The notes beneath the pieces were generated by a model. That model did no database searches and was not told the origin of the DNA. It saw nothing but the letters and a program-made list of their open reading frames with translations. A stretch of 64,000 nt of DNA, taken from NCBI GenBank assembly GCA_964414785.1, contig CAYPXZ010000006.1, forward strand, positions 1 through 64,000. Direction: 5' to 3'. Positions 32,581 to 41,182 of the stretch are shown one piece after another. The position numbers were made by a program, and so were the translations under genes. Every line of letters begins with the position of its first letter. The stretch's first letter is position 1. Source of the DNA: Palsa-1447 sp964414785. GTDB lineage: Bacteria; Verrucomicrobiota; Verrucomicrobiia; Opitutales; Opitutaceae.

Positions 32581-33677
32581 AGGTCAAGGGCCAGCCCTAC
32601 AGGACGATCTGGCCGGGAGCCGACGGGATCTCGGTCGAGATCATCGACCAGACGCGTCTTCCACACCACTTCGCGGTCGCGCGGCTGGCGACGCTCGACG
32701 AGGCGGCCCACGCCATCAAGGCGATGCTCGTTCGCGGCGCGCCGCTGATCGGCGCGACGGCCGCCTACGGGATCTGGCTTGCGCTCCGGTACGACGCCAC
32801 CGACGAGGGGCTGCAGATCGCGGGCGCGACCCTGAAGGACACCCGGCCGACGGCCATCAACCTTCGCTGGGCGGTCGACCGCATGACCGCGTGGCTCCAG
32901 CCCCTGGCGCCCGCCGACCGCGTGGCCGCGGCGTTCCTTCGGGCCGCGGAAATCTGCGACGAGGACGTGGCGATCAATAGGGCGATCGGCTCGGCGGGGC
33001 TCGCGCTCCTGCGCGAGATCGCCGCGCGCAAGCGGCCGGGCGAGCCGGTCAACGTGCTGACCCACTGCAACGCGGGATGGCTCGCGACGGTCGATGTCGG
33101 CACGGCCACGGCCCCCATCTACGCGGCGCATGACGCCGGGATCCCGGTCCACGTCTGGGTCGACGAGACGCGCCCCCGCAACCAGGGGGCGAGCCTCACG
33201 GCGTGGGAGCTCCTCAACCACGGCGTTCCGCACTCCGTGATCTCGGACAACGCGGGCGGGCACCTGATGCAGCACGGCCAGGTCGACATGGTGATCGTGG
33301 GGACGGACCGGACCACGGCGACCGGGGACGTCTGCAACAAGATCGGCACGTACCTGAAGGCCCTTGCCGCGCGCGACAACGGAGTGCCGTTCTACGTGGC
33401 CGCGCCGTCCCCCTCGATCGACTGGCGGTTGCGCGACGGGGTGAGGGAGATCCCGATCGAGAACCGCTCGCCCCGGGAGGTGACGCACCTCTCCGGGAGG
33501 CTCCCCGACGGGAGCGTCGCGGTCGTCGCGCTCACGCCCGAGGGGAGCGGCGCCGTCAATCCCGCCTTCGACGTCACGCCGGCACGGCTCGTGACGGGCC
33601 TCATCACTGAGCGCGGCGTCGCAGCCGCCTCTCCGGCGGGCCTGGGAAAGCTTTTTCCTGACAAAGTGCTCCCATAG
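32577..33677 (+). CDS. mtnA: S-methyl-5-thioribose-1-phosphate isomerase
   Basis: A 366-residue aldose-ketose isomerase of the eIF2B-like MtnA family, which converts methylthioribose 1-phosphate (or 5-deoxyribose 1-phosphate) to the ketose. Family motifs are VRGAPLIGATAAYGIWLA, RPTAINLRWAVDRM, LTHCNAGWLAT with the catalytic Cys, VDETRPRNQGASLTAWEL, and VIVGTDRTTATGDVCNKIGTY with the catalytic Asp. The start ATG overlaps the previous stop by 4 bases. No mtnB, C or D genes of full methionine salvage are visible here, so the pair may serve carbon disposal rather than methionine recovery. Confidence 0.95.
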   Translation: MKVKGQPYRTIWPGADGISVEIIDQTRLPHHFAVARLATLDEAAHAIKAMLVRGAPLIGATAAYGIWLALRYDATDEGLQIAGATLKDTRPTAINLRWAVDRMTAWLQPLAPADRVAAAFLRAAEICDEDVAINRAIGSAGLALLREIAARKRPGEPVNVLTHCNAGWLATVDVGTATAPIYAAHDAGIPVHVWVDETRPRNQGASLTAWELLNHGVPHSVISDNAGGHLMQHGQVDMVIVGTDRTTATGDVCNKIGTYLKALAARDNGVPFYVAAPSPSIDWRLRDGVREIPIENRSPREVTHLSGRLPDGSVAVVALTPEGSGAVNPAFDVTPARLVTGLITERGVAAASPAGLGKLFPDKVLP

Positions 33678-33698
33678 TCCATCCTTTGACCAAACCCC

Positions 33699-34502
33699 AT
33701 GAATGCCCTCAACCGCCGCGACTTCCTGAAAACCTCCCTCACCGCCTCGGCCGCGCTCGCCGTCTCAAGCACCGCCAGCGCTGCGGCCGCTCCCGCCAAG
33801 GGCGGCGAGTACATCGAGCTGCGCTGCTACCGGCTAAGGCCCGGCGCCTCGCATGCGCTCCTGGATTCCTATCTCGAGGAGGCCCTTATCCCCTCACTGA
33901 ACGACCTTGAGGTCGACTCGGTCGGGGCATTCACGGAGCCCGACGCGAAGGACGGCCCCGCGGTCTGGGTGCTCATCCCCTATCCGGCGCTCCAGCTTGC
34001 GGCGAAGGTCAACGCGACCCTGAACGCCGATCCCGCGGTCCAGGGCATGGGGTCGGCGTACCTGACCTCGCCCACGAAGGACCAGCCGGCATTCGACCGC
34101 CTCGACAGCTGGCTCTTCCTGCCCTTTGCGGGACTGCCCAGGCTTGCCGTGCCGGCGCTTGCCCGCGCCAAGAAGCCCCGGATCTTCGAGATGCGCACCT
34201 ACGAGAGCTACAGCGAGCTCAAGGCGCTCAAGAAGGTCGAGATGTTCAACGCCGGGGAGATCGGCGCCATGCAGGAGCTCAACCTCTCCCCGGTCTTCTA
34301 CGGCCAGGCGCTCCTCGGCAGCGGCATGCCGCAGCTCACGTACATGCTGTGCAGCCCCGACATGGAGACGCACAAGAAGAACTGGGCCGCGTTCGGAGTC
34401 CACCCCACCTGGGTGAAGCTCAAGAATGACCCCCAGTACGCGGACACGGTCTCGAAGATCACGAGCCGGTTCCTGGTGCCCACGGCGTATTCGCAGATCT
34501 AG
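33699..34502 (+). CDS. Tat-exported NIPSNAP family protein
   Basis: A 267-residue protein with a twin-arginine signal (NRRDFLKTSLTASAALAVSST...ASAAAAP). The mature protein carries two ferredoxin-like NIPSNAP domains: one starting GEYIELRCYRLRPGASHALLDSYLEEALIPSLN and the second PRIFEMRTYESYSELKALKKVEMFNAGEIGAM. NIPSNAP proteins occur widely in Planctomycetes and Verrucomicrobia as exported proteins, but their biochemical role is not established. It follows mtnA after 21 bases and may be in the same transcript; the next gene is convergent. Confidence 0.88.
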   Translation: MNALNRRDFLKTSLTASAALAVSSTASAAAAPAKGGEYIELRCYRLRPGASHALLDSYLEEALIPSLNDLEVDSVGAFTEPDAKDGPAVWVLIPYPALQLAAKVNATLNADPAVQGMGSAYLTSPTKDQPAFDRLDSWLFLPFAGLPRLAVPALARAKKPRIFEMRTYESYSELKALKKVEMFNAGEIGAMQELNLSPVFYGQALLGSGMPQLTYMLCSPDMETHKKNWAAFGVHPTWVKLKNDPQYADTVSKITSRFLVPTAYSQI

Positions 34503-34514
34503 CCCCTCGGCGCC

Positions 34515-37500
34515 CTATTTGCCCAGGAGGAACTCGAGCGGCTGGTCGGCCCTCTTGCTCCAGGACCTCTCCGAGTGCTCCGCGCCCGGGAACCTCCGGG
34601 TCACCCAGTCCCTTCCCTCGGTGTAGCCGGCGGCCCTCATGGCGTTGTCCATCCGTTCCTGGAAGGGCGCGTAGGTCGCGTCGAGCGTCTCGGTGCCGAG
34701 GTCAAAATAGAACCGGTGCGACCCGGGCGGCGGCAGGTGTGCCGCCAGGTAGTCGACCACGGCCCCGTCCCCCGCGGGCCAGTGGGTTGAGAGGCATGCG
34801 GCGGCGCCAAACACCCCGGGATACTCGGCGAGGGCGTACGCCGAGATGAGGCCCCCCATGCTTGAGCCCATGATGAACGTGTCCCCGGCGCCGGGCTTGG
34901 TGGGGTAGGTGGCGTCCACCCAGGGCTTGAGCTCCGTCACGAGAAACCTGAGGTACGCGTCGGACACGATCGGCAGGTGCTGCGTCGCGAACGTGGCGTG
35001 CACCTCGTCGATCCATTTGGCCCGCACGGCCTTCTGGGGGACGTATTCGGAGGCGCGGGCGACTCCGGAATTCCAGACGCCGACCACGATGGCGGGACGC
35101 ACCCGGTGCTCGGCGATGAGGCGCGCCAGGGTGGAGCCGACGCCCCACGAGACGCCGCCGTAGGACGTCGCGGGATCGAAGAGGTTCTGGCCGTCCTGCA
35201 TGTAGATGACGGGATACCTCTCACCCGGGACGTCTCCGCAGCCCGGGGGCAGCCAGACGTCCACCTCGCGCGCCGGGATGAGCTTCGACTCGAATCCCGT
35301 GTGCCTGACGAGCCTGCCCGCCGCGAAACCGCTGCCCTTTGCGACGGTTACCCGGGTCTCGCCGGTGATGGCAGTCCCCTCGCGGTCGCGCGCCGCGAGG
35401 AAATAGGAGCCCCCTAGGGAGGCCCCCCCTTTGGGCACGTCGAGTACCGGGGCCGTCGCGCCCGCGATCGCGGCGCCATCGCGGTACCACTGATACAGCA
35501 CGGGCTCCGTGCCCGAGGCCGAGGCCTCGAGCCGCAGGGGATTCCCGGCTTCCAGCGCGACCTGCGCCGGGGGCATCCTTGTGAACAGCGGCACCTTTGC
35601 GCCCCGGATCCCGAATTCCAGGCGGCTTGGCGCCACCGCGACGTTGCGTATATCGGCCGAGGCGCGATGCCCGCGCAGGTCGTCGACGGTCGCGATGAAC
35701 GTCAGGATGTCTCCCAGGGCGAGGTCCGCCGGCGGCCTCCAGTAGACCCGGTAGGGCGGTGCGTCATCCGTCCCCAGGAGCTCGTACTGGCCGGGCCGGG
35801 ACGCGCGGGTCATGGCGAAGGTGACCTCGGCAACGCCGTCCCCACCCGAGACCTCGGCCCGGATCTCCTGGCGGATGGGAAAGGAATGGCCGACAATGTC
35901 GCGGACCGCGAAGGTAAGGGTCGCGCCGTCAGCCGGGGTCGCGATCGCGATGCCCGGGGCCTGCTCCGGGGCGGGGAGCCTTTCCGCGGCCCGCCATACC
36001 TCGAACTGGAGGGGGTCGAGCTTCACCGTCACCCGTCCCTTGGGGCAGGTCGTCAGGTCCTGGACGCCGGGCTTCGAGGGATCCCGCGAGTCGAACACTC
36101 GGTGGAAGAGGGCGCCGCCCTCCTGGCTCGTCTGCAGGACGACCTCCGCCGGCGCGGTCCTGGAATTGTTGAGGGCTACGAGGTACTCGACGCACTCGCC
36201 GCGCTCGACGCGCGAGAAGGCGAGGACATCGGGCCTGGCGCACGGGCGCAGGACCATCGAGCCCCGCGACAGGGCCGGGTGGGCCGCGCGGAGCGCGGCC
36301 AGGGAGCGGACCAGGCGGTAGATCGGATGGTCCTCGTCGAACTTGTCGTCCGCCCCCGTGCGGGTCGTGCCGAGAAGCGCGAGTTCGCGGAACTGCGGCG
36401 AGCGCGAGGGGAACATGTCCTCCCGGGAGGCGTTGTCGTTGCCGAACCCGGTCATTCCCTGCTCGTCGCCGTAGTAGAGCACCGGCTGGCCGCGCGAGAG
36501 GTAGAGGAGCCCGTACCCGAGTTCCTCCATCTTCAGGAGCAGGTCCGCGCCGGCCCCGGGGTTGTCACGCTTGAGCAGGAACCCGAGGCGGCCGTCATCG
36601 TGGTTGCTGATGAAGGTCGGGAGCAGGTTGGCGTTGCGGTCGGGACCCGTGTAGAGGTCGTCCTTGTCGAAGAGGCCGGCCATCACCGAGGAGTCCTCTC
36701 CGCGGGAGATGAAGCCCCTGGCGGCCCAGTAGAACCCGAAGTCGAGCGACGCATCGAGCGTCCCCGTGGTCGCGAATTCGCTCATGAGCTCGGCGTCGCC
36801 CGTGGGGTTCGCGACCTCGCCGAACATGAAGAACCCCGGCCGAGCGGCCTGGCGCCCGGCCTCGCGGACCGCGGGGCCGAAGGCCTGCCAGAACTCCACG
36901 TTCACGTGCTTCACCGTGTCGATGCGGTACCCGTCGATGCCGTAGTCCCTTATCCAGTGGCTGTAGATGTCGATGAAGCCCCGGACCACGCGCGGGTTCT
37001 CCGTGAACAGGTCGTCCAGGGTCGCAAAGTCCCCGTAGGCCGAGCTCTCGCCGGTCCACAGGGTCCGGCCCCTGTTGTGGTAGAGCGTGAGGTCGTTGAG
37101 CCACTCCGGGTTCTTGGCATGCTCGTCCCCGGGTGCGACATACGGGACGTGGGGGAAACTCTTCTCCACGGAGAGCTTGGGGAAGAGGGCGGGGGAGTTG
37201 AGCCCGTTGTAGGCAAGCGCGTGGTCGTCGAATGCGGCACCCGACGCGTCCCTGAAGGGGGCGTGGGCCCGGTCTATGTAGGCATCGCCGTCCCGGTACT
37301 GGATCACGTCGGCCGTATGGTTCACGACGATGTCGAGATAGACCTTGAGGCCCCGGGCGTGCGCCTGGGCCACGAACTCCCGGAAGTCGGCATCCGTCCC
37401 CAGGTGGGGGTCTATGTGCATGAAGTCCAGTATCCAGTAGCCGTGGTAGGCCGCGCTCCCAACCTGGACCGCCTTGTTGGTGAACGGGGGCGTGATCCAG

Positions 37501-37802
37501 ACCGCCGTGGCTCCCAGGTCCCTTATATAGTCCAGCTTCGCGGTCAGCCCCCTAAAGTCGCCGCCATGGAAATAGTTGATCGCCGCCGGGTCGAATCCGT
37601 TCTGTTCCCGGTCGCCGCCCAGGCCGCCCGTGTCGTTCGAGGGGTCGCCGTTCGCGAAGCGGTCCGTAAGGACGAAATAGAAGACCTGGCCGCCACCCGG
37701 GTGGTCATAGTGCGGCACGCTCACCAGAGGGGCGCCCGCGGCAACGTGTAGTGAAACGGCCAATACAAACAGCAGCGCGGCGTGTCTTGTGAAGTGGCTC
37801 AT
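34515..37802 (-). CDS. Secreted alpha-amylase (GH13) fused to Ig-like linker and esterase domain
   Basis: A 1095-residue secreted enzyme with a signal peptide (residues 1-23). Residues about 35-600 are a GH13 catalytic domain: VYLDIVVNHTADV, nucleophile D295 in GYRIDTVKH, acid/base E329 in FGEVANP, and transition-state D402 in SNHDDGRL, followed by a C-terminal beta domain. Residues about 630-860 hold two beta-sandwich, Ig-like segments. Residues about 865-1095 are an esterase-D/feruloyl-esterase-type alpha/beta hydrolase with VIYMQDGQNLFDP, GSSMGG (nucleophile S981) and GAEHSERSW. It would cut starch-like glucans outside the cell while removing an ester group. It opens the maltodextrin locus that continues to 45.2 kb. 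Confidence 0.9.
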   Translation of the reverse strand: MSHFTRHAALLFVLAVSLHVAAGAPLVSVPHYDHPGGGQVFYFVLTDRFANGDPSNDTGGLGGDREQNGFDPAAINYFHGGDFRGLTAKLDYIRDLGATAVWITPPFTNKAVQVGSAAYHGYWILDFMHIDPHLGTDADFREFVAQAHARGLKVYLDIVVNHTADVIQYRDGDAYIDRAHAPFRDASGAAFDDHALAYNGLNSPALFPKLSVEKSFPHVPYVAPGDEHAKNPEWLNDLTLYHNRGRTLWTGESSAYGDFATLDDLFTENPRVVRGFIDIYSHWIRDYGIDGYRIDTVKHVNVEFWQAFGPAVREAGRQAARPGFFMFGEVANPTGDAELMSEFATTGTLDASLDFGFYWAARGFISRGEDSSVMAGLFDKDDLYTGPDRNANLLPTFISNHDDGRLGFLLKRDNPGAGADLLLKMEELGYGLLYLSRGQPVLYYGDEQGMTGFGNDNASREDMFPSRSPQFRELALLGTTRTGADDKFDEDHPIYRLVRSLAALRAAHPALSRGSMVLRPCARPDVLAFSRVERGECVEYLVALNNSRTAPAEVVLQTSQEGGALFHRVFDSRDPSKPGVQDLTTCPKGRVTVKLDPLQFEVWRAAERLPAPEQAPGIAIATPADGATLTFAVRDIVGHSFPIRQEIRAEVSGGDGVAEVTFAMTRASRPGQYELLGTDDAPPYRVYWRPPADLALGDILTFIATVDDLRGHRASADIRNVAVAPSRLEFGIRGAKVPLFTRMPPAQVALEAGNPLRLEASASGTEPVLYQWYRDGAAIAGATAPVLDVPKGGASLGGSYFLAARDREGTAITGETRVTVAKGSGFAAGRLVRHTGFESKLIPAREVDVWLPPGCGDVPGERYPVIYMQDGQNLFDPATSYGGVSWGVGSTLARLIAEHRVRPAIVVGVWNSGVARASEYVPQKAVRAKWIDEVHATFATQHLPIVSDAYLRFLVTELKPWVDATYPTKPGAGDTFIMGSSMGGLISAYALAEYPGVFGAAACLSTHWPAGDGAVVDYLAAHLPPPGSHRFYFDLGTETLDATYAPFQERMDNAMRAAGYTEGRDWVTRRFPGAEHSERSWSKRADQPLEFLLGK

Positions 37803-38088
37803 CGGTGGGGGATCTTGGAGCGTATCGGGTGAGGCTGGACGGTCAAAAGACCCGGTCAGGAGAAAACTTGCATGGGCAGGACAGAACCTAGATTGGCGGC
37901 GCGGGCGAGCTCAGCGACCTAAGAGATATCCGAGTCATCTCGGTTTTCTCCCGTGATTGGCCGTCGCAAATCCGGTCCGTCGAGGGCGACATGTTCAGGC
38001 AGACAAAGCCCCGTCCGGTGCTTGGTCGCATTGCCCCCACCCCCAAGCCTCAGGACTCATTCCCTAGCACAGCTCAACAACGTCAAGT

Positions 38089-38110
38089 AACACCAAGATA
38101 ACACCAAGAT
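38089..38110 (+). repeat. Tandem 11-base repeat before the TonB-dependent receptor gene
   Basis: AACACCAAGAT occurs twice head to tail, ending 4 bases before the ATG at 38115. It lies where a ribosome binding site would be and contains none. The rest of the 312-base gap 37803-38114 shows no other clear signal; it must hold both divergent promoters. Confidence 0.4.
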
Positions 38111-38114
38111 AGTC

Positions 38115-40928
38115 ATGAACGTTTCAAAAAAAATACCCAAGCAAGGCGTCCTCCGGTTCCGACCGGTCGCCTTCGGCCTGCTTACGCTTGCCGCAGCGCA
38201 GCTGGGCTTGGCCCAGACTACGACCACAACGACGACCACCACCACGCCGGCCGCACCCGCCCCCGCGAAGGATGAGGTGCTCGTGATGAGCGAGTTCACC
38301 GTCCAGGGATCCTTTGCGGGAAGCCTTGAGATGTCTGCCCAGGAGAAGCAGGCGTCGCCCGCCATCGTCGAGGTCATCGCGCCCGAGGATATCGGCAAGC
38401 TGCCGGATATCAGCATCGCCGACGCCCTCACGCGCCTGACCGGCATCACCAGCCAGCGCGTCAACGGCCGCAACCAGCAGATAACGATCCGCGGCTTCTC
38501 GCCCGATTTCAGCGTTGGCACGCTCGACGGCGTCGAGCAGGCGACGACGAATGACAACCGCGCGGTGGAATACGACCAGTATCCCTCACAGCTGATCGGT
38601 GGCGTGCAGGTCTTCAAGACCGGCCAGGCCGACCTCGTCGGCGGCCTTGCGGGCACCGTGGACCTTGAGACGGTTTCGCCCCTGTCCGCTGACCACAGGA
38701 TCGTGGCCGGCAGCGCGTTCTACAACTGGACGCAGTACAAGGCGCTGACCCCGGGCCTCAAGAAGGCCGGCGAGAGCTACACCGTATCCTACATCGACCA
38801 GTTCGCGGGCGGCACCGAGGGCATCTACCTCGGCTTCGCGCACACCGAGAATCCCTACGAGGGAGAGAACTGGTCGTCCTGGGGCTTCCCCACGGCGGAC
38901 GCGGCGAACGACCTCGTCCTCGGCGGCATGAGGGTGTTCGACCAGAGCGAGCTCCTGAAACGCGACTCCTTCATCGCCGTCCTCGAGAGCAAGCCGAGCG
39001 ACAACATCCACAGTAAGCTCGATATCTTCTACTCGAAGTTTGACGACAACCAGTACCTCGGCGGCATGCAGGTCCCGATGGCCGAGTGGAGCGGAGCACA
39101 GCTCCAGCCGGGCTACACGGTCAAGGGCGGGCTAGTAACCAACTACACGCTCACGAACGTAAACCCCGTCCTTGAGCAGCTGGTCACGCACTGGACCGAC
39201 CACCTTGAGTCGGCGATTTGGAACCTGGACCTTGGCCAAAAGTCGGACTGGCCGGTTCACGTGCAGTCGGGCTACTCCCAGGCCAAGCGCAAGGAAGAGG
39301 TCCTCGAGACCTACGCGGGCCTCGGCTTCGCCAACACCGAGACTGACCCGGCCACGTTCCAGGTCTCGGACCAGGCCGGCCCGAACCCGCCGCAGATCAC
39401 CTCGAACAGGAACTTCGCGGACGCGACGCTGTTCACGATCACCGACCCGCAGGGCTGGGGCACGGGCACCCTCCCGACGACCGGCCAGGAAGGCTACATA
39501 AAGTACTTCAGCGAGGAGGACGTTGCGGACTCCGTTAAGGTCCTGACCACGCACGAGCTCAACGCCTCGATCTTCAAGGACGTGTCGGTTGGCGTCAGCT
39601 ACTCCGAGCGCTTCAAGTCCGCCGCCCAGAACCCGACCGGTTACCTGATCAACACGGACAACAAGCCCCAGGATCCCCTGCCGTCGATTCTCGGCTCTTC
39701 GGACCTCTCGGGCATGCTCGGCGGCGGCATCCACACGATCGCCTGGTCCGCAAACAACCTGCTCAACGGGCCCCTGACGCTCCTGCAGAACCCGAACCCC
39801 GGCACCTTTGTCGGTGACGACTACAAGGTCTGGGAGGACATTACCCGTCCGTTCGTCAAGTTCGACCTGAAGGGCAACCTGGGCAGCGTGCCGTTCGAGG
39901 GCAACCTCGGCGTCGTCGCCGACATGACCAAGCAGAAGTCCGACGGCCAGTCCGCGGGCGGCTCCGGAAGCTACGTCTTCCCGGTCTCCGCAAGCTCGAC
40001 GTACGCCGATGTGCTCCCGACGCTCAACCTGATCTTCAAGCCGACGAGCCAGGACTACATCCGCCTGTTCGTCGGGCGCCAGGAGCAGAGGCCGCGCATG
40101 TACGACATGAGGGCGTCGCGCGACTTCAGCTACAACTCCACCTACGCGACCTCGAGCACGATCAGCCCCTGGGGCGGCAGCAGCGGCAACCCGAACCTCA
40201 AGCCCTGGATCTCCAACTCGGTCGACCTCGACTATGAGCACTACTTCGCGAAGGGCGGCGGATACTTCTCCGTGGCCGTCTTCGAGAAGAAGCTCCTGAA
40301 CTACATCTACCAGCAGAACACGCTGACGGACTTCACGGGCTACCCGTACACCTCCGCGACGGCCCCCGTGCTTCACACGGGCTACACCTCGCAATACCAG
40401 AACGGACAGGGCGGCAACGTGAGCGGCGTCGAGGCCACCCTCCAGGTGACCAGCGATGTCCTCACCGGCGGCGCAGTCCGTGGCTTCGGCGTGGTGGTGA
40501 ACGGCCTCCTGGTCGACAGCAACATCCAGCCCTGGGGCCCGAACAACCCGAGCGCCCCGCTGCCCGACCTGTCGAAAAAGTCCGCGAACCTCACGCTCTA
40601 CTACGAGTCGCACGGCTTCTCGGCCCGCGTCTCCGAGCACTACCAGTCGGAGACGAGGGAATACATCCAGAACCTGGGCGTTCCGAATCCGTCAAGCTTC
40701 GGGACACCGGGCGACGGTTTCTCGGCCGAGATCCCCTTCCACACGATCGACGCGCAGGTCAGCTACGCGTTCAAGTCGGGCGCCCTCAAGGGCCTGACCC
40801 TCTACCTGGAAGGCCGGAACCTGAACAACGCACCGCTGATCCAGTACAACAACGGCGACCCCAGGCAGCTGGGTAACTGGCAGAAGTACGGTGCCTCCTA
40901 CAGCTCGGGCATCACGTACCAGTTCTAA
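38115..40928 (+). CDS. TonB-dependent receptor (Caulobacter type)
   Basis: A 937-residue outer-membrane receptor. The signal peptide ends at GLAQ and is followed by ten consecutive threonines (residues 35-44) and a Pro/Ala stretch. The region VLVMSEFTVQGSFAG is the TonB-box area. The plug domain has VIAPEDIGKLPDISIADALTRLTGI, RGFSPDFSVGTLDGVEQ and PSQLIGGVQVFKTGQADLVGGLAGTVDLET, the hallmark of the TIGR01782-like Caulobacter group. The beta barrel runs to a terminal aromatic (ITYQF). Such receptors import oligosaccharides with energy from TonB. Placement between the amylase and malQ indicates maltodextrin as cargo, by inference. Confidence 0.93.
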   Translation: MNVSKKIPKQGVLRFRPVAFGLLTLAAAQLGLAQTTTTTTTTTTPAAPAPAKDEVLVMSEFTVQGSFAGSLEMSAQEKQASPAIVEVIAPEDIGKLPDISIADALTRLTGITSQRVNGRNQQITIRGFSPDFSVGTLDGVEQATTNDNRAVEYDQYPSQLIGGVQVFKTGQADLVGGLAGTVDLETVSPLSADHRIVAGSAFYNWTQYKALTPGLKKAGESYTVSYIDQFAGGTEGIYLGFAHTENPYEGENWSSWGFPTADAANDLVLGGMRVFDQSELLKRDSFIAVLESKPSDNIHSKLDIFYSKFDDNQYLGGMQVPMAEWSGAQLQPGYTVKGGLVTNYTLTNVNPVLEQLVTHWTDHLESAIWNLDLGQKSDWPVHVQSGYSQAKRKEEVLETYAGLGFANTETDPATFQVSDQAGPNPPQITSNRNFADATLFTITDPQGWGTGTLPTTGQEGYIKYFSEEDVADSVKVLTTHELNASIFKDVSVGVSYSERFKSAAQNPTGYLINTDNKPQDPLPSILGSSDLSGMLGGGIHTIAWSANNLLNGPLTLLQNPNPGTFVGDDYKVWEDITRPFVKFDLKGNLGSVPFEGNLGVVADMTKQKSDGQSAGGSGSYVFPVSASSTYADVLPTLNLIFKPTSQDYIRLFVGRQEQRPRMYDMRASRDFSYNSTYATSSTISPWGGSSGNPNLKPWISNSVDLDYEHYFAKGGGYFSVAVFEKKLLNYIYQQNTLTDFTGYPYTSATAPVLHTGYTSQYQNGQGGNVSGVEATLQVTSDVLTGGAVRGFGVVVNGLLVDSNIQPWGPNNPSAPLPDLSKKSANLTLYYESHGFSARVSEHYQSETREYIQNLGVPNPSSFGTPGDGFSAEIPFHTIDAQVSYAFKSGALKGLTLYLEGRNLNNAPLIQYNNGDPRQLGNWQKYGASYSSGITYQF

Positions 40929-40964
40929 CAAACCGGGAGCATCAGGCTCCCTTGCCTAAAGAAA

Positions 40965-41003
40965 AGGCGGCCATCAGAGCAGTTCTGGCGGCCGCCTTTT
41001 TTT
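40965..41003 (+). terminator. Rho-independent terminator after the TonB-dependent receptor
   Basis: Stem GGCGGCC (40966-40972) with GGCCGCC (40990-40996), preceded by AAAA and followed by a run of seven T. A smaller hairpin GGGAGC-ATCAG-GCTCCC lies just before it at 40935-40951. Confidence 0.85.
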
Positions 41004-41117
41004 CAACCTTCAAGAAAGAAAAGACTGTCCCGTTGTCCGAGGTCCGGGCCGGCGCGCGTGAATGCGCGCCCGGGCGCCCGGGCAGGGGAGAGCCTTCAAG
41101 AAAACTAGAGACCGCCC

Positions 41118-41151
41118 CCGCGGGTGCCGGCGTCTCGCCGGCCCGCCGCGG
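41118..41151 (+). promoter_or_regulatory. Strong GC hairpin in the malQ leader
   Basis: GCCGGCG-TCT-CGCCGGC (41126-41142) is a perfect 7-base stem, flanked by CCGCGG on both sides (41118-41123 and 41146-41151) that extend it. It ends 31 bases before the malQ ATG and could slow transcription or mask translation. No T run follows. Confidence 0.4.
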
Positions 41152-41182
41152 TCCCTAGCCAATTTCCAAGACAGTCCAACCC

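Noticed and set aside
32577..33677. mtnA as evidence for a methionine-salvage operon
   Set aside because: None of mtnB, mtnC, mtnD or an mtnP/K is next to it; the only coupled gene is an aldolase-dehydrogenase fusion.
37803..38114. A riboswitch or ncRNA in the amylase-receptor gap
   Set aside because: No conserved riboswitch core or terminator-antiterminator pair could be recognised; only the tandem 11-base repeat stands out.
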